Assembly (NCBI RefSeq): GCF_000938255.1
Contig: NZ_JYMR01000018.1
Span: 135,001 to 199,000, forward strand
Direction of reading: 5' to 3'
DNA: 64,000 bases
Source of the DNA: Bradyrhizobium sp. LTSP849
GTDB lineage: Bacteria; Pseudomonadota; Alphaproteobacteria; Rhizobiales; Xanthobacteraceae
Shown here piece by piece: positions 18,044 to 26,784 of this stretch (position 1 is the first letter of the stretch; each line of letters begins with the position of its first letter). The translations under genes and the position numbers were made by a program. The notes beneath the pieces are model-generated. The model worked only from the letters and a program-made list of their open reading frames with translations. It did no database searches and was not told the DNA's origin.

Positions 18044-19288
18044 ATGAACTTTGACGACACCCCGCAGGAAGCCGAATTCCGCAGCGTCGCCCGCGCCTGG
18101 ATTGCGGCGAACGCGCCGAAACAATATGAGGAGGAGCTGCGCAAATCCTCGCTCGGCCGCACCCAGCTCAAGAACGCCAATATCCTCGACGTGGCAAAGG
18201 CCTGGCAGAAGAAGAAGGCTGACGCCGGGTGGGCCTGCCTGCATTGGCCCAAGGATTACGGCGGCCGCGGCTCATCGCCGATCGAGCGTGTGATCTGGCA
18301 GCAGGAAGAGGGGCCGTTCGGCCAACTGTCGCGCATGTTCATCATCGGCCACGGCATGTGCGGGCCGACCATGATGGCGTTCGCGCGCGAAGAGCATAAG
18401 CGGACCTACCTGCCGCCGCTCGCATCAGGCGAAAAGGTCTGGTGCCAGCTGTTCTCCGAGCCGGCCGGCGGCTCCGACGTTGCGGGCCTGCGCACGCGCG
18501 CGGAAAAGGACGGCGACGACTGGGTGATCAACGGCCAGAAGATCTGGACGTCGGGTGCGCATTATTCCGACTATGGCATCCTTCTGACCCGCACCGATCC
18601 CACCGTGCCCAAGCACAAGGGCCTCACCATGTTCTTCCTGGACATGAAGAGCTCGGGCGTCGAGGTGCGGCCGATCAAGCAGGCGAGCGGCGCCTCCGAC
18701 TTCAACGAGGTCTATTTCACCAATGTTCGCATCCCCGACCACCAGCGTCTCGGCGAGGTCGGTGACGGCTGGAACGTCTCGCTGACCACGCTGATGAACG
18801 AGCGCAGCGCGATCGGCGCTGCCGTCTCGACCGGCTTCCCTGAGCTGTTCGAGTATTGCTCGAGCCTGATGCTCGATGATGGCCCGGCGATCGAAGACCG
18901 TGCAGTCCGCTCGAAGCTGGCAAACTGGGCGGTGAAGGCGAGCGGGCTCAAATACACCAGCATGCGCGCGATCTCGTCACTGTCGAAGGGCGAGCGGCCG
19001 GGTCCGGAAAACTCCATCGGCAAGCTTGTCGCGGGCTCGATGATCCAGGACGTCGCGACCTACGCGCTGGATTTGCAGGGCGCCGCCGGCGTGATTAGCG
19101 GCGAGGATGCCGAGCTCGCCGGCCGTTTCCAGGCGATGCTGCTGCGTGCGCCGGGCACCCGCGTCGAGGGCGGCACCGACGAGATCATGCGCAACATCAT
19201 TGCCGAGCGAGTCTTGGGCCTGCCCGGCGATATCCGTGTCGACAAGGACGTGCCGTTCAACAAGATCCCGACGAAGGGAAGAGGGTAG
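18044..19288 (+). CDS. Acyl-CoA dehydrogenase (long form, copy 1)
   Basis: This 414-residue acyl-CoA dehydrogenase carries LFSEPAGGSDVAGLRTRAEKDG, GQKIWTSGAHYSDYG and the C-terminal GGTDEIMRNIIAERVLGLPG. It shares length and most residues with the next gene, including the start MNFDDTPQEA and the end KIPTKGRG, so the pair is a tandem duplication. AAGGA precedes ATG. It is probably in one transcript with the CoA ligase upstream. Confidence 0.85.
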   Translation: MNFDDTPQEAEFRSVARAWIAANAPKQYEEELRKSSLGRTQLKNANILDVAKAWQKKKADAGWACLHWPKDYGGRGSSPIERVIWQQEEGPFGQLSRMFIIGHGMCGPTMMAFAREEHKRTYLPPLASGEKVWCQLFSEPAGGSDVAGLRTRAEKDGDDWVINGQKIWTSGAHYSDYGILLTRTDPTVPKHKGLTMFFLDMKSSGVEVRPIKQASGASDFNEVYFTNVRIPDHQRLGEVGDGWNVSLTTLMNERSAIGAAVSTGFPELFEYCSSLMLDDGPAIEDRAVRSKLANWAVKASGLKYTSMRAISSLSKGERPGPENSIGKLVAGSMIQDVATYALDLQGAAGVISGEDAELAGRFQAMLLRAPGTRVEGGTDEIMRNIIAERVLGLPGDIRVDKDVPFNKIPTKGRG

Positions 19289-19297
19289 AGGTCCGCC

Positions 19298-20542
19298 ATG
19301 AATTTCGACGATACGCCGCAGGAAGCCGCATTCCGCGAGACCGCGCGCAAATGGGTTGCCTCCAACGCGCCGAAGGAATTCGAGCAAGAGCTGTCAAAAT
19401 CTTCGCTGGGTCGGATCCGGCTCGCCAAGCACGACATCGTCGACGTCGGCAAGGCCTGGCAGAAGAAGAAGGCGGAAGGCGGCTGGGCCTGCCTGCACTG
19501 GCCGAAGGAATATGGCGGCCGTGGCGCCACGCCAATCGAGCGCGTGATCTGGCAGCAGGAGGAGGGCGTCTACGGCAAGCTGACGCAGCCGTTCCAGATC
19601 GGCGAGGGCATGTGCGGCCCGACCGTGATGGCCTGGGGCAGCGAAGACGCCAAGCGTCGTCATTTGCCGAAGCTTGCTTCGGGTGAAGAGATCTGGTGCC
19701 AGCTCTTCTCCGAACCGTCCGCCGGCTCTGACGTCGCAGGGCTCCGAACGCGCGCGGAGAAGAAGGGCGACAGCTGGGTCGTCAACGGCCAGAAGATCTG
19801 GACCTCGGGCGCGCATTATTCCGACTTCGGCCTCCTGATCGCGCGCACCGATCCGAATGTGCCCAAGCACAAGGGCCTCACCATGTTCTTCCTGGACATG
19901 AAGAGTCCGGGCGTCGAGGTGCGGCCGATCAAACAGGCCAACGGCATGCAGGAGTTCAACGAGGTCTATTTCACCGACGTCGTGATCCCCGACAGCCAGC
20001 GTCTCGGCGCCGTCGGCGAGGGCTGGAGCGTCTCGCTGACGACGCTGATGAACGAGCGCATGTCGATCGGCTCGCGGCTCGCGACCGGTGTCCCTGAAAT
20101 GTTCGAGTTCTGCTCCAATTTGATGCTGGAGGACGGGCTCGCGATCGACGATCCGGCCGTGCGCTCGAAGCTTGCGAGCTGGGCGGTGAAGTCGAGCGGG
20201 CTGAAATACACCAGCTACCGCGCGATCTCGTCGCTATCCAAGGGCGAGCGGCCGGGTCCGGAAAACTCGATCGGCAAGCTGGTGTCGGGCATGATGCTCC
20301 AGGACATCGCGACCTACGCCATGGACCTCCAGGGCGCGGCCGGTGTTCTCACCGGCACGGACGAGGAGACGGCGCAGGGCCAGTTCCAGCAGATGCTGTT
20401 GTCCTCGCCCTCGATGCGCATCGCCGGCGGCACCGATGAGATCTTGCGCAACATCATCGCCGAACGCGTGCTGGGTCTGCCCGGCGATATTCGTGTCGAC
20501 AAGGATGTGCCGTATAACAAGATTCCGACGAAGGGGCGGTGA
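19298..20542 (+). CDS. Acyl-CoA dehydrogenase (long form, copy 2)
   Basis: A 414-residue paralogue of the gene immediately upstream, 9 bp away. It keeps the FAD and acyl-CoA motifs (LFSEPSAGSDVAGLRTRAE, GGTDEILRNIIAERVLGLPGD). The differences are spread evenly through the protein and are conservative, so both copies are probably active on related substrates. A family A repeat begins 21 bp after the stop and ends this gene block. Confidence 0.85.
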   Translation: MNFDDTPQEAAFRETARKWVASNAPKEFEQELSKSSLGRIRLAKHDIVDVGKAWQKKKAEGGWACLHWPKEYGGRGATPIERVIWQQEEGVYGKLTQPFQIGEGMCGPTVMAWGSEDAKRRHLPKLASGEEIWCQLFSEPSAGSDVAGLRTRAEKKGDSWVVNGQKIWTSGAHYSDFGLLIARTDPNVPKHKGLTMFFLDMKSPGVEVRPIKQANGMQEFNEVYFTDVVIPDSQRLGAVGEGWSVSLTTLMNERMSIGSRLATGVPEMFEFCSNLMLEDGLAIDDPAVRSKLASWAVKSSGLKYTSYRAISSLSKGERPGPENSIGKLVSGMMLQDIATYAMDLQGAAGVLTGTDEETAQGQFQQMLLSSPSMRIAGGTDEILRNIIAERVLGLPGDIRVDKDVPYNKIPTKGR

Positions 20543-20563
20543 TGCCGCGCCTCGCTGCAGCTT

Positions 20564-20659
20564 GTAGGGTGGGCAAAGCGAAGCGTGCCCACCACATGCA
20601 GATGCTCCGGGGCACGTTTATTGGTGGGCACGGCGCTATGCGCCTTTGCCCACCCTACG
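20564..20659. repeat. Palindromic intergenic repeat, family A (copy 2)
   Basis: This copy has the same GTAGGGTGGGCAAAG end and inverted TTTGCCCACCCTAC end as the element at 35-159. The inner arms GCGTGCCCACCA and GGTGGGCACGGCGC are kept, but the centre is shorter (96 against 125 bp). It lies just before the nitroreductase gene and ends 16 bp from its start codon. Confidence 0.85.
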
Positions 20660-20675
20660 AAGAGCGAGCTAGTTC

Positions 20676-21374
20676 ATGGACGCATCAGTGAGTCAGAATA
20701 ACCGCATCGGCGTGCTCGAAGAACTCCTCAACGAGCGCTACTCCGTACGCGCCTTCCTGCCGCAGCAGGTCGATCGCGCGACCATCGAGCATGTACTGAC
20801 CACCGCGCAGCGCACAGCGTCATGGTGCAACAGCCAGCCCTGGCAAATCGTCATCGCCAGCGGCGAGGCCAAGGAGCGCTTCCGCAAGCTGATCTACAAG
20901 GAGGCCTCTAGCGGGCTCGGCGACGATTATGATTTCACCCCGCCGCGCGAATATCTCGGCGCCTATCTCGAGCGCCGTCGCGAGAGCGGCTTTCAGCTCT
21001 ACAACACGCTCGGCATCGCTCGCGGCGACAGAAGCGCCTACGCAAAACAGGCGCTGGAGAACTACAATTTCTTCGGCGCCCCGCACGTGGCGATCATTCA
21101 CACCAACGAGCCGCTCGGCATCTACGGTGCGATCGATTGCGGCGCCTATGTCTCGAATTTCATGCTGGCCGCGCAGGCGCTCGGGCTCGGCACCATTCCG
21201 CAGGCAGCACTCGCGCGTCACTCCGGCCTGATCCGCCGCCACTTCAATCTGCCCGACGATCGCCGCGTCGTCTGCGGCATCTCGTTCGGCTATGCCGACA
21301 ACGCCCACAAGGTCAACAGCTACCGCACCTCGCGCGCGAGCGTCGCCGACACGGTGACGTTCGTCGAGGAGTGA
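20676..21374 (+). CDS. Nitroreductase-family protein
   Basis: A 232-residue FMN-dependent nitroreductase fold: RYSVRAFLPQQVD at the N-terminus (FMN phosphate arginines), WCNSQPWQIVIASG, and GLGTIPQAALARH in the C-terminal half. These reduce nitroaromatics, quinones or enones with NAD(P)H. The repeat just upstream leaves only 16 bp for the ribosome site, which is weak (GAGCGAG). The link to the acyl-CoA dehydrogenases upstream is uncertain. Confidence 0.8.
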   Translation: MDASVSQNNRIGVLEELLNERYSVRAFLPQQVDRATIEHVLTTAQRTASWCNSQPWQIVIASGEAKERFRKLIYKEASSGLGDDYDFTPPREYLGAYLERRRESGFQLYNTLGIARGDRSAYAKQALENYNFFGAPHVAIIHTNEPLGIYGAIDCGAYVSNFMLAAQALGLGTIPQAALARHSGLIRRHFNLPDDRRVVCGISFGYADNAHKVNSYRTSRASVADTVTFVEE

Positions 21375-21452
21375 GGTCGGCAAAACGTGCGAAGACGGCC
21401 GCGTAAACGGCCGCCTTCACAGCTGTCGTCTGGGTCCGATGACGGCCTGTCG

Positions 21453-22001
21453 CTATCCGCCGCTGCCGCCGATCACGGCGCGCACGGTCTCGTCGGGCCC
21501 GAAATCCTCGGCGCCGTCGACATAGAGCAGCGCGGCGAGCTTGGAGCGGGCGCGATTGACGCGGCTCTTGATGGTGCCGACCGCACAGCCGCAGATCGAG
21601 GCCGCGTCCTCATAGGAGAAGCCGGAGGCGCCAACCAGGATCAAGGCTTCGCGCTGGTCCTGCGGAAGCTTCTCGAGCGCGACGCGAAACTCTTCGAACT
21701 CGAGATGGGCGTTCTGCGAGGGCTGCGTCTTCAGCGTCTTGGCGTAGTTGCCCTCGGCATCCTCGACCTCGCGCCGCCGCTTGCGATAGTCGGAGCGGAA
21801 CAGGTTGCGCAGGATCGTGAACAGCCACGCCGGCAGGTTGGAGCCGGGCTGGAACGAGTCGATGTTGGCGAGCGCGCGCAGCAGCGTCTCCTGCACCAGA
21901 TCGTCGGCACGGTCGGCATTGCCGCTCAGTGAGATGGCGAACGCGCGCAGACTCGGCACGGACGCCAGGATGTCGTCACGCAAGGAGTTCGTGAGAGGCA
22001 T
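21453..22001 (-). CDS. ecfG: General stress response ECF sigma factor EcfG
   Basis: This 182-residue ECF sigma factor has region 2 (DLVQETLLRALANIDSFQPGSNL and WLFTILRNLFRSDYRKRRR) and region 4 (LPQDQREALILVGASGFSYEDAASICG, then VGTIKSRVNRARSKL), with the residues typical of the EcfG/ECF15 group. It directs transcription from GGAAC-N16/17-CGTT promoters in alphaproteobacteria. The ATG overlaps the stop codon of nepR (TAATG), which shows co-transcription and translational coupling. A longer in-frame extension covers nepR and is rejected. Confidence 0.93.
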   Translation of the reverse strand: MPLTNSLRDDILASVPSLRAFAISLSGNADRADDLVQETLLRALANIDSFQPGSNLPAWLFTILRNLFRSDYRKRRREVEDAEGNYAKTLKTQPSQNAHLEFEEFRVALEKLPQDQREALILVGASGFSYEDAASICGCAVGTIKSRVNRARSKLAALLYVDGAEDFGPDETVRAVIGGSGG

Positions 22002-22234
22002 TAATCCCTCCCATTGTTGTCGTTGGAGCCCCCAGCCCCATTCTCGCTCTGAGATCCGCCTCCCGGCGCATCCAGCTTCTTGATAAGTTCCGCGAACCGG
22101 TCTGGAACCCCCTGCCGCACGACATCGTCGTACATGGCGCGGAGCTGATGGCCGATCCGGGATTGGATCTCCGGAGTTAGCCCTCCCTTGCCGGGGGTCG
22201 TGCTTTTGCTGGCTTGAGACTTGAGATCTTTCAT
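22001..22234 (-). CDS. nepR: Anti-sigma factor NepR
   Basis: A 77-residue protein that holds EcfG inactive until phosphorylated PhyR captures it. The conserved NepR core is present: LTPEIQSRIGHQLRAMYDDVV followed by PDRFAELIKKLD, giving two helices that wrap sigma regions 2 and 4. The ends are disordered and rich in Gly, Ser and Asn. ATG at 22234 is chosen to give the usual NepR length. It is the first gene of the nepR-ecfG operon, divergent from phyR. Confidence 0.93.
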   Translation of the reverse strand: MKDLKSQASKSTTPGKGGLTPEIQSRIGHQLRAMYDDVVRQGVPDRFAELIKKLDAPGGGSQSENGAGGSNDNNGRD

Positions 22235-22331
22235 GACCTGTTCCACGTTTTCCCGAGTTAAGTGACTGCAAAATCGAGAAGTTTTCTCAACCGGGAGCCG
22301 TTCCCTGGATGAGTTCAATTCCAGGTTCGAC

Positions 22332-22360
22332 AAAAAGTTCCCGGGTCGGGGGAACTTTTC
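22332..22360. promoter_or_regulatory. Back-to-back GGGAAC boxes between nepR and phyR
   Basis: AAAAAGTTCCC and GGGAACTTTT form an inverted repeat, so a GGAAC box points each way. The leftward box (22337-22341, minus strand) has AATT 16 bp on, a poor -10. It could still be the nepR-ecfG promoter, which is expected to be autoregulated. Confidence 0.5.
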
Positions 22361-22375
22361 TTATCCTGACGCGTA
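22351..22375 (+). promoter_or_regulatory. Candidate EcfG promoter 1 for phyR
   Basis: GGAAC at 22351-22355 is followed after 16 bp by CGTA at 22372-22375. It matches the consensus except for the last base and lies about 80 bp upstream of the phyR start. Confidence 0.6.
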
Positions 22376-22390
22376 TTCAGCTCCAGTAGG

Positions 22391-22415
22391 GGAACCCGGG
22401 CCTCCCCTCGCAGTT
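22391..22415 (+). promoter_or_regulatory. Candidate EcfG promoter 2 for phyR
   Basis: GGAAC at 22391-22395 and AGTT at 22412-22415 are 16 bp apart. It is closer to the phyR start than promoter 1. One or both may be used. Confidence 0.5.
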
Positions 22416-22455
22416 CCTGATTTTTAAAGTTTGGCCCGAAATGAATGGAGTGGGG

Positions 22456-23262
22456 ATGTCCCGTTCGCAGCTTGTTGCTGAGCACTTGCCGTTGTTGCGC
22501 CGGTATGCGCGCGCCCTGACGGGCAACCAGGCCTCCGGTGACGCCTATGTCGCAGCCATGTTGGAAGCGATGCTTGGAGATCCCTCCGTGCTCGATGAGA
22601 GCCATGGACCGCGGGCCGGCCTGTTTCGATTGTTCACCCAGATCTGGAATTCGGTCTCCGTCAACGACGATGCCGAAGTGGCGACCTTGCCGATGCCGCC
22701 CGAGCGGCGGTTGTCGAACATCACGCCGCTGCCGCGGCAGGCGTTCCTGCTGCTTTCGCTCGAGGGATTTTCGGAAGAGGAAGTCGGCTACATCCTCGGC
22801 ACCGACGTCGCCGAGACGCGTCGGTTTGCAGACACGGCCGGCCGCGAGATGGCGGCCGAGATCGCCACCGACGTGTTGATCATCGAGGACGAGACCTTCA
22901 TCGCCATGGACCTCGAAAGCCTGGTGAAGAATCTCGGCCACAACGTCGTCGGCGTCGCGCGCACCCACGCCGATGCGGTGGCGCTCGCCAAGAACAGGCG
23001 GCCCGGCCTGATCCTCGCCGACATCCAGCTCGCCGACGGCTCGTCGGGCCTGGACGCCGTCAACGAGCTGCTGCGCACCTTCGAGGTGCCGGTGGTGTTC
23101 ATCACCGCCTATCCGGAGCGCTTCCTCACCGGCGAACGCCCGGAGCCGGCCTTCCTGATCTCAAAGCCGTTCCAGCCCGCAATGGTGTCGGCGGTGGCGA
23201 GCCAGGCGCTGTTCTTCCAGCGTAACTCGCGCAACCGCACCCCCAAAGCACCCGCGGCGTAG
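22456..23262 (+). CDS. phyR: Response regulator PhyR (anti-anti-sigma factor)
   Basis: This 268-residue protein has an N-terminal sigma-like half (LPLLRRYARALTG, then LPRQAFLLLSLEGFSEEEVGYILG) that mimics EcfG, and a C-terminal receiver domain (VLIIEDETFIAMDLE, phosphoacceptor Asp189 in ILADIQLADG, ISKPFQP). On phosphorylation the sigma-like half sequesters NepR and frees EcfG. ATG at 22456 is preferred because GGAGTGGGG lies directly upstream; an ATG five codons earlier is possible. It is divergent from nepR-ecfG. The cognate PhyK-type kinase is not in the window. Confidence 0.93.
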   Translation: MSRSQLVAEHLPLLRRYARALTGNQASGDAYVAAMLEAMLGDPSVLDESHGPRAGLFRLFTQIWNSVSVNDDAEVATLPMPPERRLSNITPLPRQAFLLLSLEGFSEEEVGYILGTDVAETRRFADTAGREMAAEIATDVLIIEDETFIAMDLESLVKNLGHNVVGVARTHADAVALAKNRRPGLILADIQLADGSSGLDAVNELLRTFEVPVVFITAYPERFLTGERPEPAFLISKPFQPAMVSAVASQALFFQRNSRNRTPKAPAA

Positions 23263-23283
23263 CATTTGACTGATGGTGATTTG

Positions 23284-23316
23284 ATCCGGCGTGCTGCAAG
23301 GCACGCCGGATTTTTC
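23284..23316 (+). terminator. Rho-independent terminator of phyR
   Basis: An 11-bp perfect stem (23284-23294 with 23301-23311, 6-nt loop) runs directly into TTTTTC. It lies 21 bp after the phyR stop codon. Confidence 0.9.
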
Positions 23317-23392
23317 TTGGCCATTGCCAAGCTTGACGGCCATCGAATTCGCCGCTCATACCTCGTGCATCGCCTCAATTGGAGACATGCCC

Positions 23393-23983
23393 ATGGACCA
23401 GCAACTCCTCGACCGTCTCGCCATCCGCGACCTCGTCGAGAACTGGGTGGTCTGGCGCGATGCCGGCGACTGGGAGCGGTTTGCGACCGTCTGGCACGAG
23501 GAAGGCTGGATGTCTGCCACCTGGTTTCAGGGGCCGGCGCGGGATTTCATCCGCGTCAGCCAGGAGGGCTTTGCCAAGGGCGTGCGCATCCTGCATTTCC
23601 TCGGTGGCACCAGCATCGATCTTTCCGGCGATCGCGCCATCGCCCAGACCAAGATGACCATCTCGCAGCGCGCGCCTGTGCAGGACGTGCTCTGCGACGT
23701 CGTCTGCACCGGACGCTTCTACGATTTTCTGGAGAAGCGGCTAGGCGCGTGGGGCATCGTCCGCCGCCAGCCGATCTACGAGAAGGACCGGATCGATCCC
23801 GTCGATCCCGCCGCGACACTCCGCCTCGATCAGAAAGCGCTGGCCGCGTTGCCCGAGGGCTACCGGCACCTCGCCTACATCCAGGAATTGATCGGCTACA
23901 AGGTCAAGCGCGACATGCCGGGCCTGACCGGGCCTGAGGTCGAGAAGCTCTATGGCGAGGGGCGGGAGTGGCTGGCGAAGTGA
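23393..23983 (+). CDS. SnoaL-like/NTF2-fold protein
   Basis: A 196-residue protein with the NTF2-like alpha+beta cone. The N-terminus LLDRLAIRDLVENWVVWRDAGDWERFATVWHEEG is typical of the SnoaL_4 group of small hydratases, isomerases or dioxygenase small subunits. The specific function is unknown. ATG at 23393 is chosen because GGAG lies 8 bp upstream, whereas the ATG at 23387 would leave only 2 bp. It stands alone after the phyR terminator. Confidence 0.65.
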   Translation: MDQQLLDRLAIRDLVENWVVWRDAGDWERFATVWHEEGWMSATWFQGPARDFIRVSQEGFAKGVRILHFLGGTSIDLSGDRAIAQTKMTISQRAPVQDVLCDVVCTGRFYDFLEKRLGAWGIVRRQPIYEKDRIDPVDPAATLRLDQKALAALPEGYRHLAYIQELIGYKVKRDMPGLTGPEVEKLYGEGREWLAK

Positions 23984-24000
23984 ACCCCAGACAAAAGTAA

Positions 24001-24029
24001 GGCGCGACTGGCATCACCACAGTCGCGCC
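24001..24029. terminator. 10-bp hairpin after the SnoaL-like gene
   Basis: GGCGCGACTG at 24001-24010 is exactly complementary to CAGTCGCGCC at 24020-24029. On the plus strand no T-run follows, so termination would be weak; the minus strand continues with TTACTTTTG. Confidence 0.45.
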
Positions 24030-24170
24030 CTACGTCGCCGGCTTATGGGGCAGGGGGGAATAGCCGGCTGTCGGAATGACTCCTGGACGCGGGAGTCGTT
24101 CCCGGTGGTTGCAAATTTTTTGCGGGGCATGCGATCTTTTTCGCACACGGTTAAGTGATCTTAACTCTTG

Positions 24171-24196
24171 AGAACTCCCGGTCCTCTGCATGCGTT
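24171..24196 (+). promoter_or_regulatory. Possible EcfG-type promoter of the small secreted protein gene
   Basis: AGAAC at 24171-24175 and CGTT at 24193-24196 are 17 bp apart. Only the first base departs from GGAAC-N17-CGTT. It lies about 40 bp before the ATG at 24235. Confidence 0.4.
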
Positions 24197-24234
24197 GTTC
24201 CCGCAATCGCCAATGGGGCGAGGGGTCGACAGTC

Positions 24235-24636
24235 ATGTCACAGATTCACAAAGCATTTTTGGGTGCCGTCGCGGTTGCCGCAACGCTTGGCGCAGTGCAG
24301 CTGGCCTTTGGCCATGATCTTTCCGACCGCTGGCAGGCGGTTCCCGACAAGCCTGGCCATGTCGTCAATCGTTCCGGCAAGGCCGATCGGCTCGCCGACT
24401 TCAAGCAGGCGGCGGTTCCGACCCGGACCGTGTCGATGCGGCTGAACGATCTCGCCGCGACGTCAGTGCTGCTGCGGGTCCCCGCGGTCATCGAAACTGG
24501 CAACGCCAAGCCCCCGATCGCCCTTCAGAACCAGCAGAAGCAGGGTCGCAACAAGCCGACGATTGCCTGCGAGCCGATGGTCAGCTCCCTGACCGAGGTC
24601 GCAAAGCTGCTCCAGCCCGGCCGTTGCGTGACCTGA
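24235..24636 (+). CDS. Small secreted protein of unknown function
   Basis: This 133-residue protein has a clear signal peptide (MSQIHKAFLGAVAVAATLGAVQ, with likely cleavage after AFGHD or AFG). The mature part is rich in Val, Ala and Lys and has two cysteines near the C-terminus (IACEPM and GRCVT) that could form a disulphide. I recognise no domain. AGGGG precedes ATG at 24235. A near-consensus stress-type promoter upstream raises the possibility that it belongs to the general stress regulon. Confidence 0.65.
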   Translation: MSQIHKAFLGAVAVAATLGAVQLAFGHDLSDRWQAVPDKPGHVVNRSGKADRLADFKQAAVPTRTVSMRLNDLAATSVLLRVPAVIETGNAKPPIALQNQQKQGRNKPTIACEPMVSSLTEVAKLLQPGRCVT

Positions 24637-24714
24637 TCCGCATTTCGGAGCCAAGTCGGAGCCAAGTGAGACCGCTTCTCCCGCAAGCGGGGAGCAGACG
24701 GTGCTTCACATCCT

Positions 24715-24742
24715 CTTGATCCCCCATCCCATCGCGTTATAT
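24715..24742 (+). promoter_or_regulatory. Candidate heat-shock (RpoH) promoter of htpG
   Basis: CTTGAT at 24715 is followed after 18 bp by TTATAT at 24737-24742, close to the alphaproteobacterial RpoH pattern CTTG-N17/18-CTATAT. It lies 38 bp before the htpG start codon. Confidence 0.55.
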
Positions 24743-24779
24743 CCCGGGTTCCTCCCTTTCGTTTTGACCGGGTAAACGC

Positions 24780-26657
24780 ATGACGACGTCAGATACGGCT
24801 GCCCATACGCAGCCCTTCCAGGCCGAAGTTTCCGAACTGCTGCACCTGATGGTGCACTCCGTCTATTCGGAGACCGACATCTTCCTGCGCGAGCTTATCT
24901 CCAACGCCTCGGACGCCTGCGACAAATTGCGCTACGAGGCGATCGCCAATCCGGCCCTGCTGGGCGAGGGCGACGCGCTCAAGATCCGCATCATCCCGAA
25001 CAAGACGGCCACGACGCTCACGATCGCCGACAACGGCATCGGCATGGAGCGGCAGGAGCTGATCGACCATCTCGGCACCATCGCCCGCTCCGGCACCAAG
25101 GCGTTTGTGTCGAAGCTGAAGGAGGCCAAGGACGGCCTCGGCCTGATCGGCCAGTTCGGCGTCGGCTTCTATTCCGCCTTCATGGTCGCCGAGAAGATCG
25201 TCGTGGTCAGCCGTCGCGCTGGCGAGAGCGACGTCTGGACCTGGAGCTCCCAAGGCGGCTCCGGCTTCGAGATCGCGCGCGCGAGCGATGAGGAAGCGGC
25301 GCGCGTGGCCCGCGGCACCGAGATTGTCCTGCACCTGAAGGACGACGCCAAGAAATATCTGGAGACCTACGAGATCGAGCGCGTCGTCGGCGCCTATTCC
25401 GACAACATCCTCTTTCCCATCGAGCTCGTGCCGGAAGAGGGCGAGCCGCGCCAGATCAATTCGGCGAGTGCGCTGTGGCAGCGCTCGAAATCCGACCTCA
25501 CGGCGGAGGACTACAAGAAGGCCTATCAGCAGATTGCGTCCGCCTTCGACGATCCCGCGATGACGCTGCACTACCGTGCCGAGGGCCGCTACTCCTACGC
25601 CGTGCTGCTGTTCGCGCCGTCGACAAAACCGTTCGACCTGTTCGAGCCCTCGCGCAAGGGCCGCGTCAAGCTCTATGTCCGGCGCGTCTTCATCACCGAT
25701 GATGCCGATCTGTTGCCGGGCTATCTGCGCTTCATCCGCGGCGTGGTCGACAGCGAGGATCTCCCGCTCAACATCTCGCGCGAGATGCTCCAGAACAATC
25801 CGCAGCTCGCGCAGATCCGCAAAGCCGTGGCAACCCGCGTCGTCAACGAGCTCGAAAGCCTCGCCGAGAAGGACGCGGAGAATTTTGCCAAGATCTGGGA
25901 TGCCTTCGGCGCAGTGCTGAAGGAAGGTATCTACGAGGATTTCGAGCGCCGCGAAAAGCTGCTCGCTTTGTCGCGCTTCACCACCACGACGGGCGAGAAG
26001 CGGTCACTCAAGGACGTCATCGCCGATTTCAAGCCGAACCAGACCGAGATCTATTATCTCGTCGGCGACAGCATCGAGCGGCTGAAGTCCAGTCCGCGGC
26101 TGGAGGCCGCCACTGCGCGCGGCATCGAAGTGCTGCTGCTGTCCGATCCCGTCGACGCGTTCTGGACCTCGATGCCGACGGATTTCGAAGGCAAGCCGCT
26201 GAAGTCGCTGAGCCAGGGCGATCTCAATCTCGACCTGATCCCGCGCGTCGACGAGACCGACGGCGCGAAGAAGGACGAGCCGGAGGCGGACGAGGCCGCG
26301 ACGATTGCCGTGATCAAGGCCGCGCTCGGCGAGCGCGTCAGCGACGTCAAGGCGTCGACCCGCCTCACCAGCTCCGCTTCCTGCCTCGTCGCCGACAGCC
26401 AGGGCCCGAGCCGCGAGCTCGAGCGCATCCTGGCGCAGCAGAACCGCGGCATGCGCACCAAGCCGATCTTGGAGATCAATTTGCGCCACCCGCTGGTCAC
26501 CGCGATCACCAAGGCGCAGGCCGGCTCGAAGACGGTCGACGACCTCAGCCTGCTCCTGCTCGAACAGGCGCAGATTCTGGATGGCGAGTTGCCGGAAGAT
26601 CCGGCTGCCTTTGCGTCAAGGCTGAACCGGCTGGTGCTGGCGGGGCTCGGCGGCTAG
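24780..26657 (+). CDS. htpG: Molecular chaperone HtpG (Hsp90)
   Basis: A 625-residue ATP-dependent cytosolic chaperone. The N-terminal GHKL ATPase shows [31 protein letters not shown] and [14 protein letters not shown]. The middle domain has [13 protein letters not shown] with the ATP-contacting arginine region, and the C-terminal dimerisation domain follows. There is no C-terminal MEEVD, as expected for bacteria. It is preceded by a plausible heat-shock promoter. Length is standard. Confidence 0.97.
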   Translation: MTTSDTAAHTQPFQAEVSELLHLMVHSVYSETDIFLRELISNASDACDKLRYEAIANPALLGEGDALKIRIIPNKTATTLTIADNGIGMERQELIDHLGTIARSGTKAFVSKLKEAKDGLGLIGQFGVGFYSAFMVAEKIVVVSRRAGESDVWTWSSQGGSGFEIARASDEEAARVARGTEIVLHLKDDAKKYLETYEIERVVGAYSDNILFPIELVPEEGEPRQINSASALWQRSKSDLTAEDYKKAYQQIASAFDDPAMTLHYRAEGRYSYAVLLFAPSTKPFDLFEPSRKGRVKLYVRRVFITDDADLLPGYLRFIRGVVDSEDLPLNISREMLQNNPQLAQIRKAVATRVVNELESLAEKDAENFAKIWDAFGAVLKEGIYEDFERREKLLALSRFTTTTGEKRSLKDVIADFKPNQTEIYYLVGDSIERLKSSPRLEAATARGIEVLLLSDPVDAFWTSMPTDFEGKPLKSLSQGDLNLDLIPRVDETDGAKKDEPEADEAATIAVIKAALGERVSDVKASTRLTSSASCLVADSQGPSRELERILAQQNRGMRTKPILEINLRHPLVTAITKAQAGSKTVDDLSLLLLEQAQILDGELPEDPAAFASRLNRLVLAGLGG

Positions 26658-26699
26658 CGCCGCGGTGCAATGCACTCACCTTGCCGTCATCCGTCTCCA

Positions 26700-26725
26700 G
26701 GAACAGTCGCCTCCGCCCTGGTGTT
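26700..26725 (+). promoter_or_regulatory. Possible EcfG-type promoter of the DUF3551-like pair
   Basis: GGAAC at 26700-26704 and TGTT at 26722-26725 are 17 bp apart, with one mismatch to CGTT. It lies 60 bp before the first of two small secreted protein genes. Confidence 0.4.
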
Positions 26726-26784
26726 ATGCCAAAGGAAGCCGTCGGCATCAGAGCCGCCGGCGCCACCGATTCGAGGATGTCTCC

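Noticed and set aside
22001..22271. In-frame extension of EcfG to 22271
   Set aside because: It overlaps nepR in another frame and gives a length atypical of EcfG; the TAATG junction sets the start at 22001.
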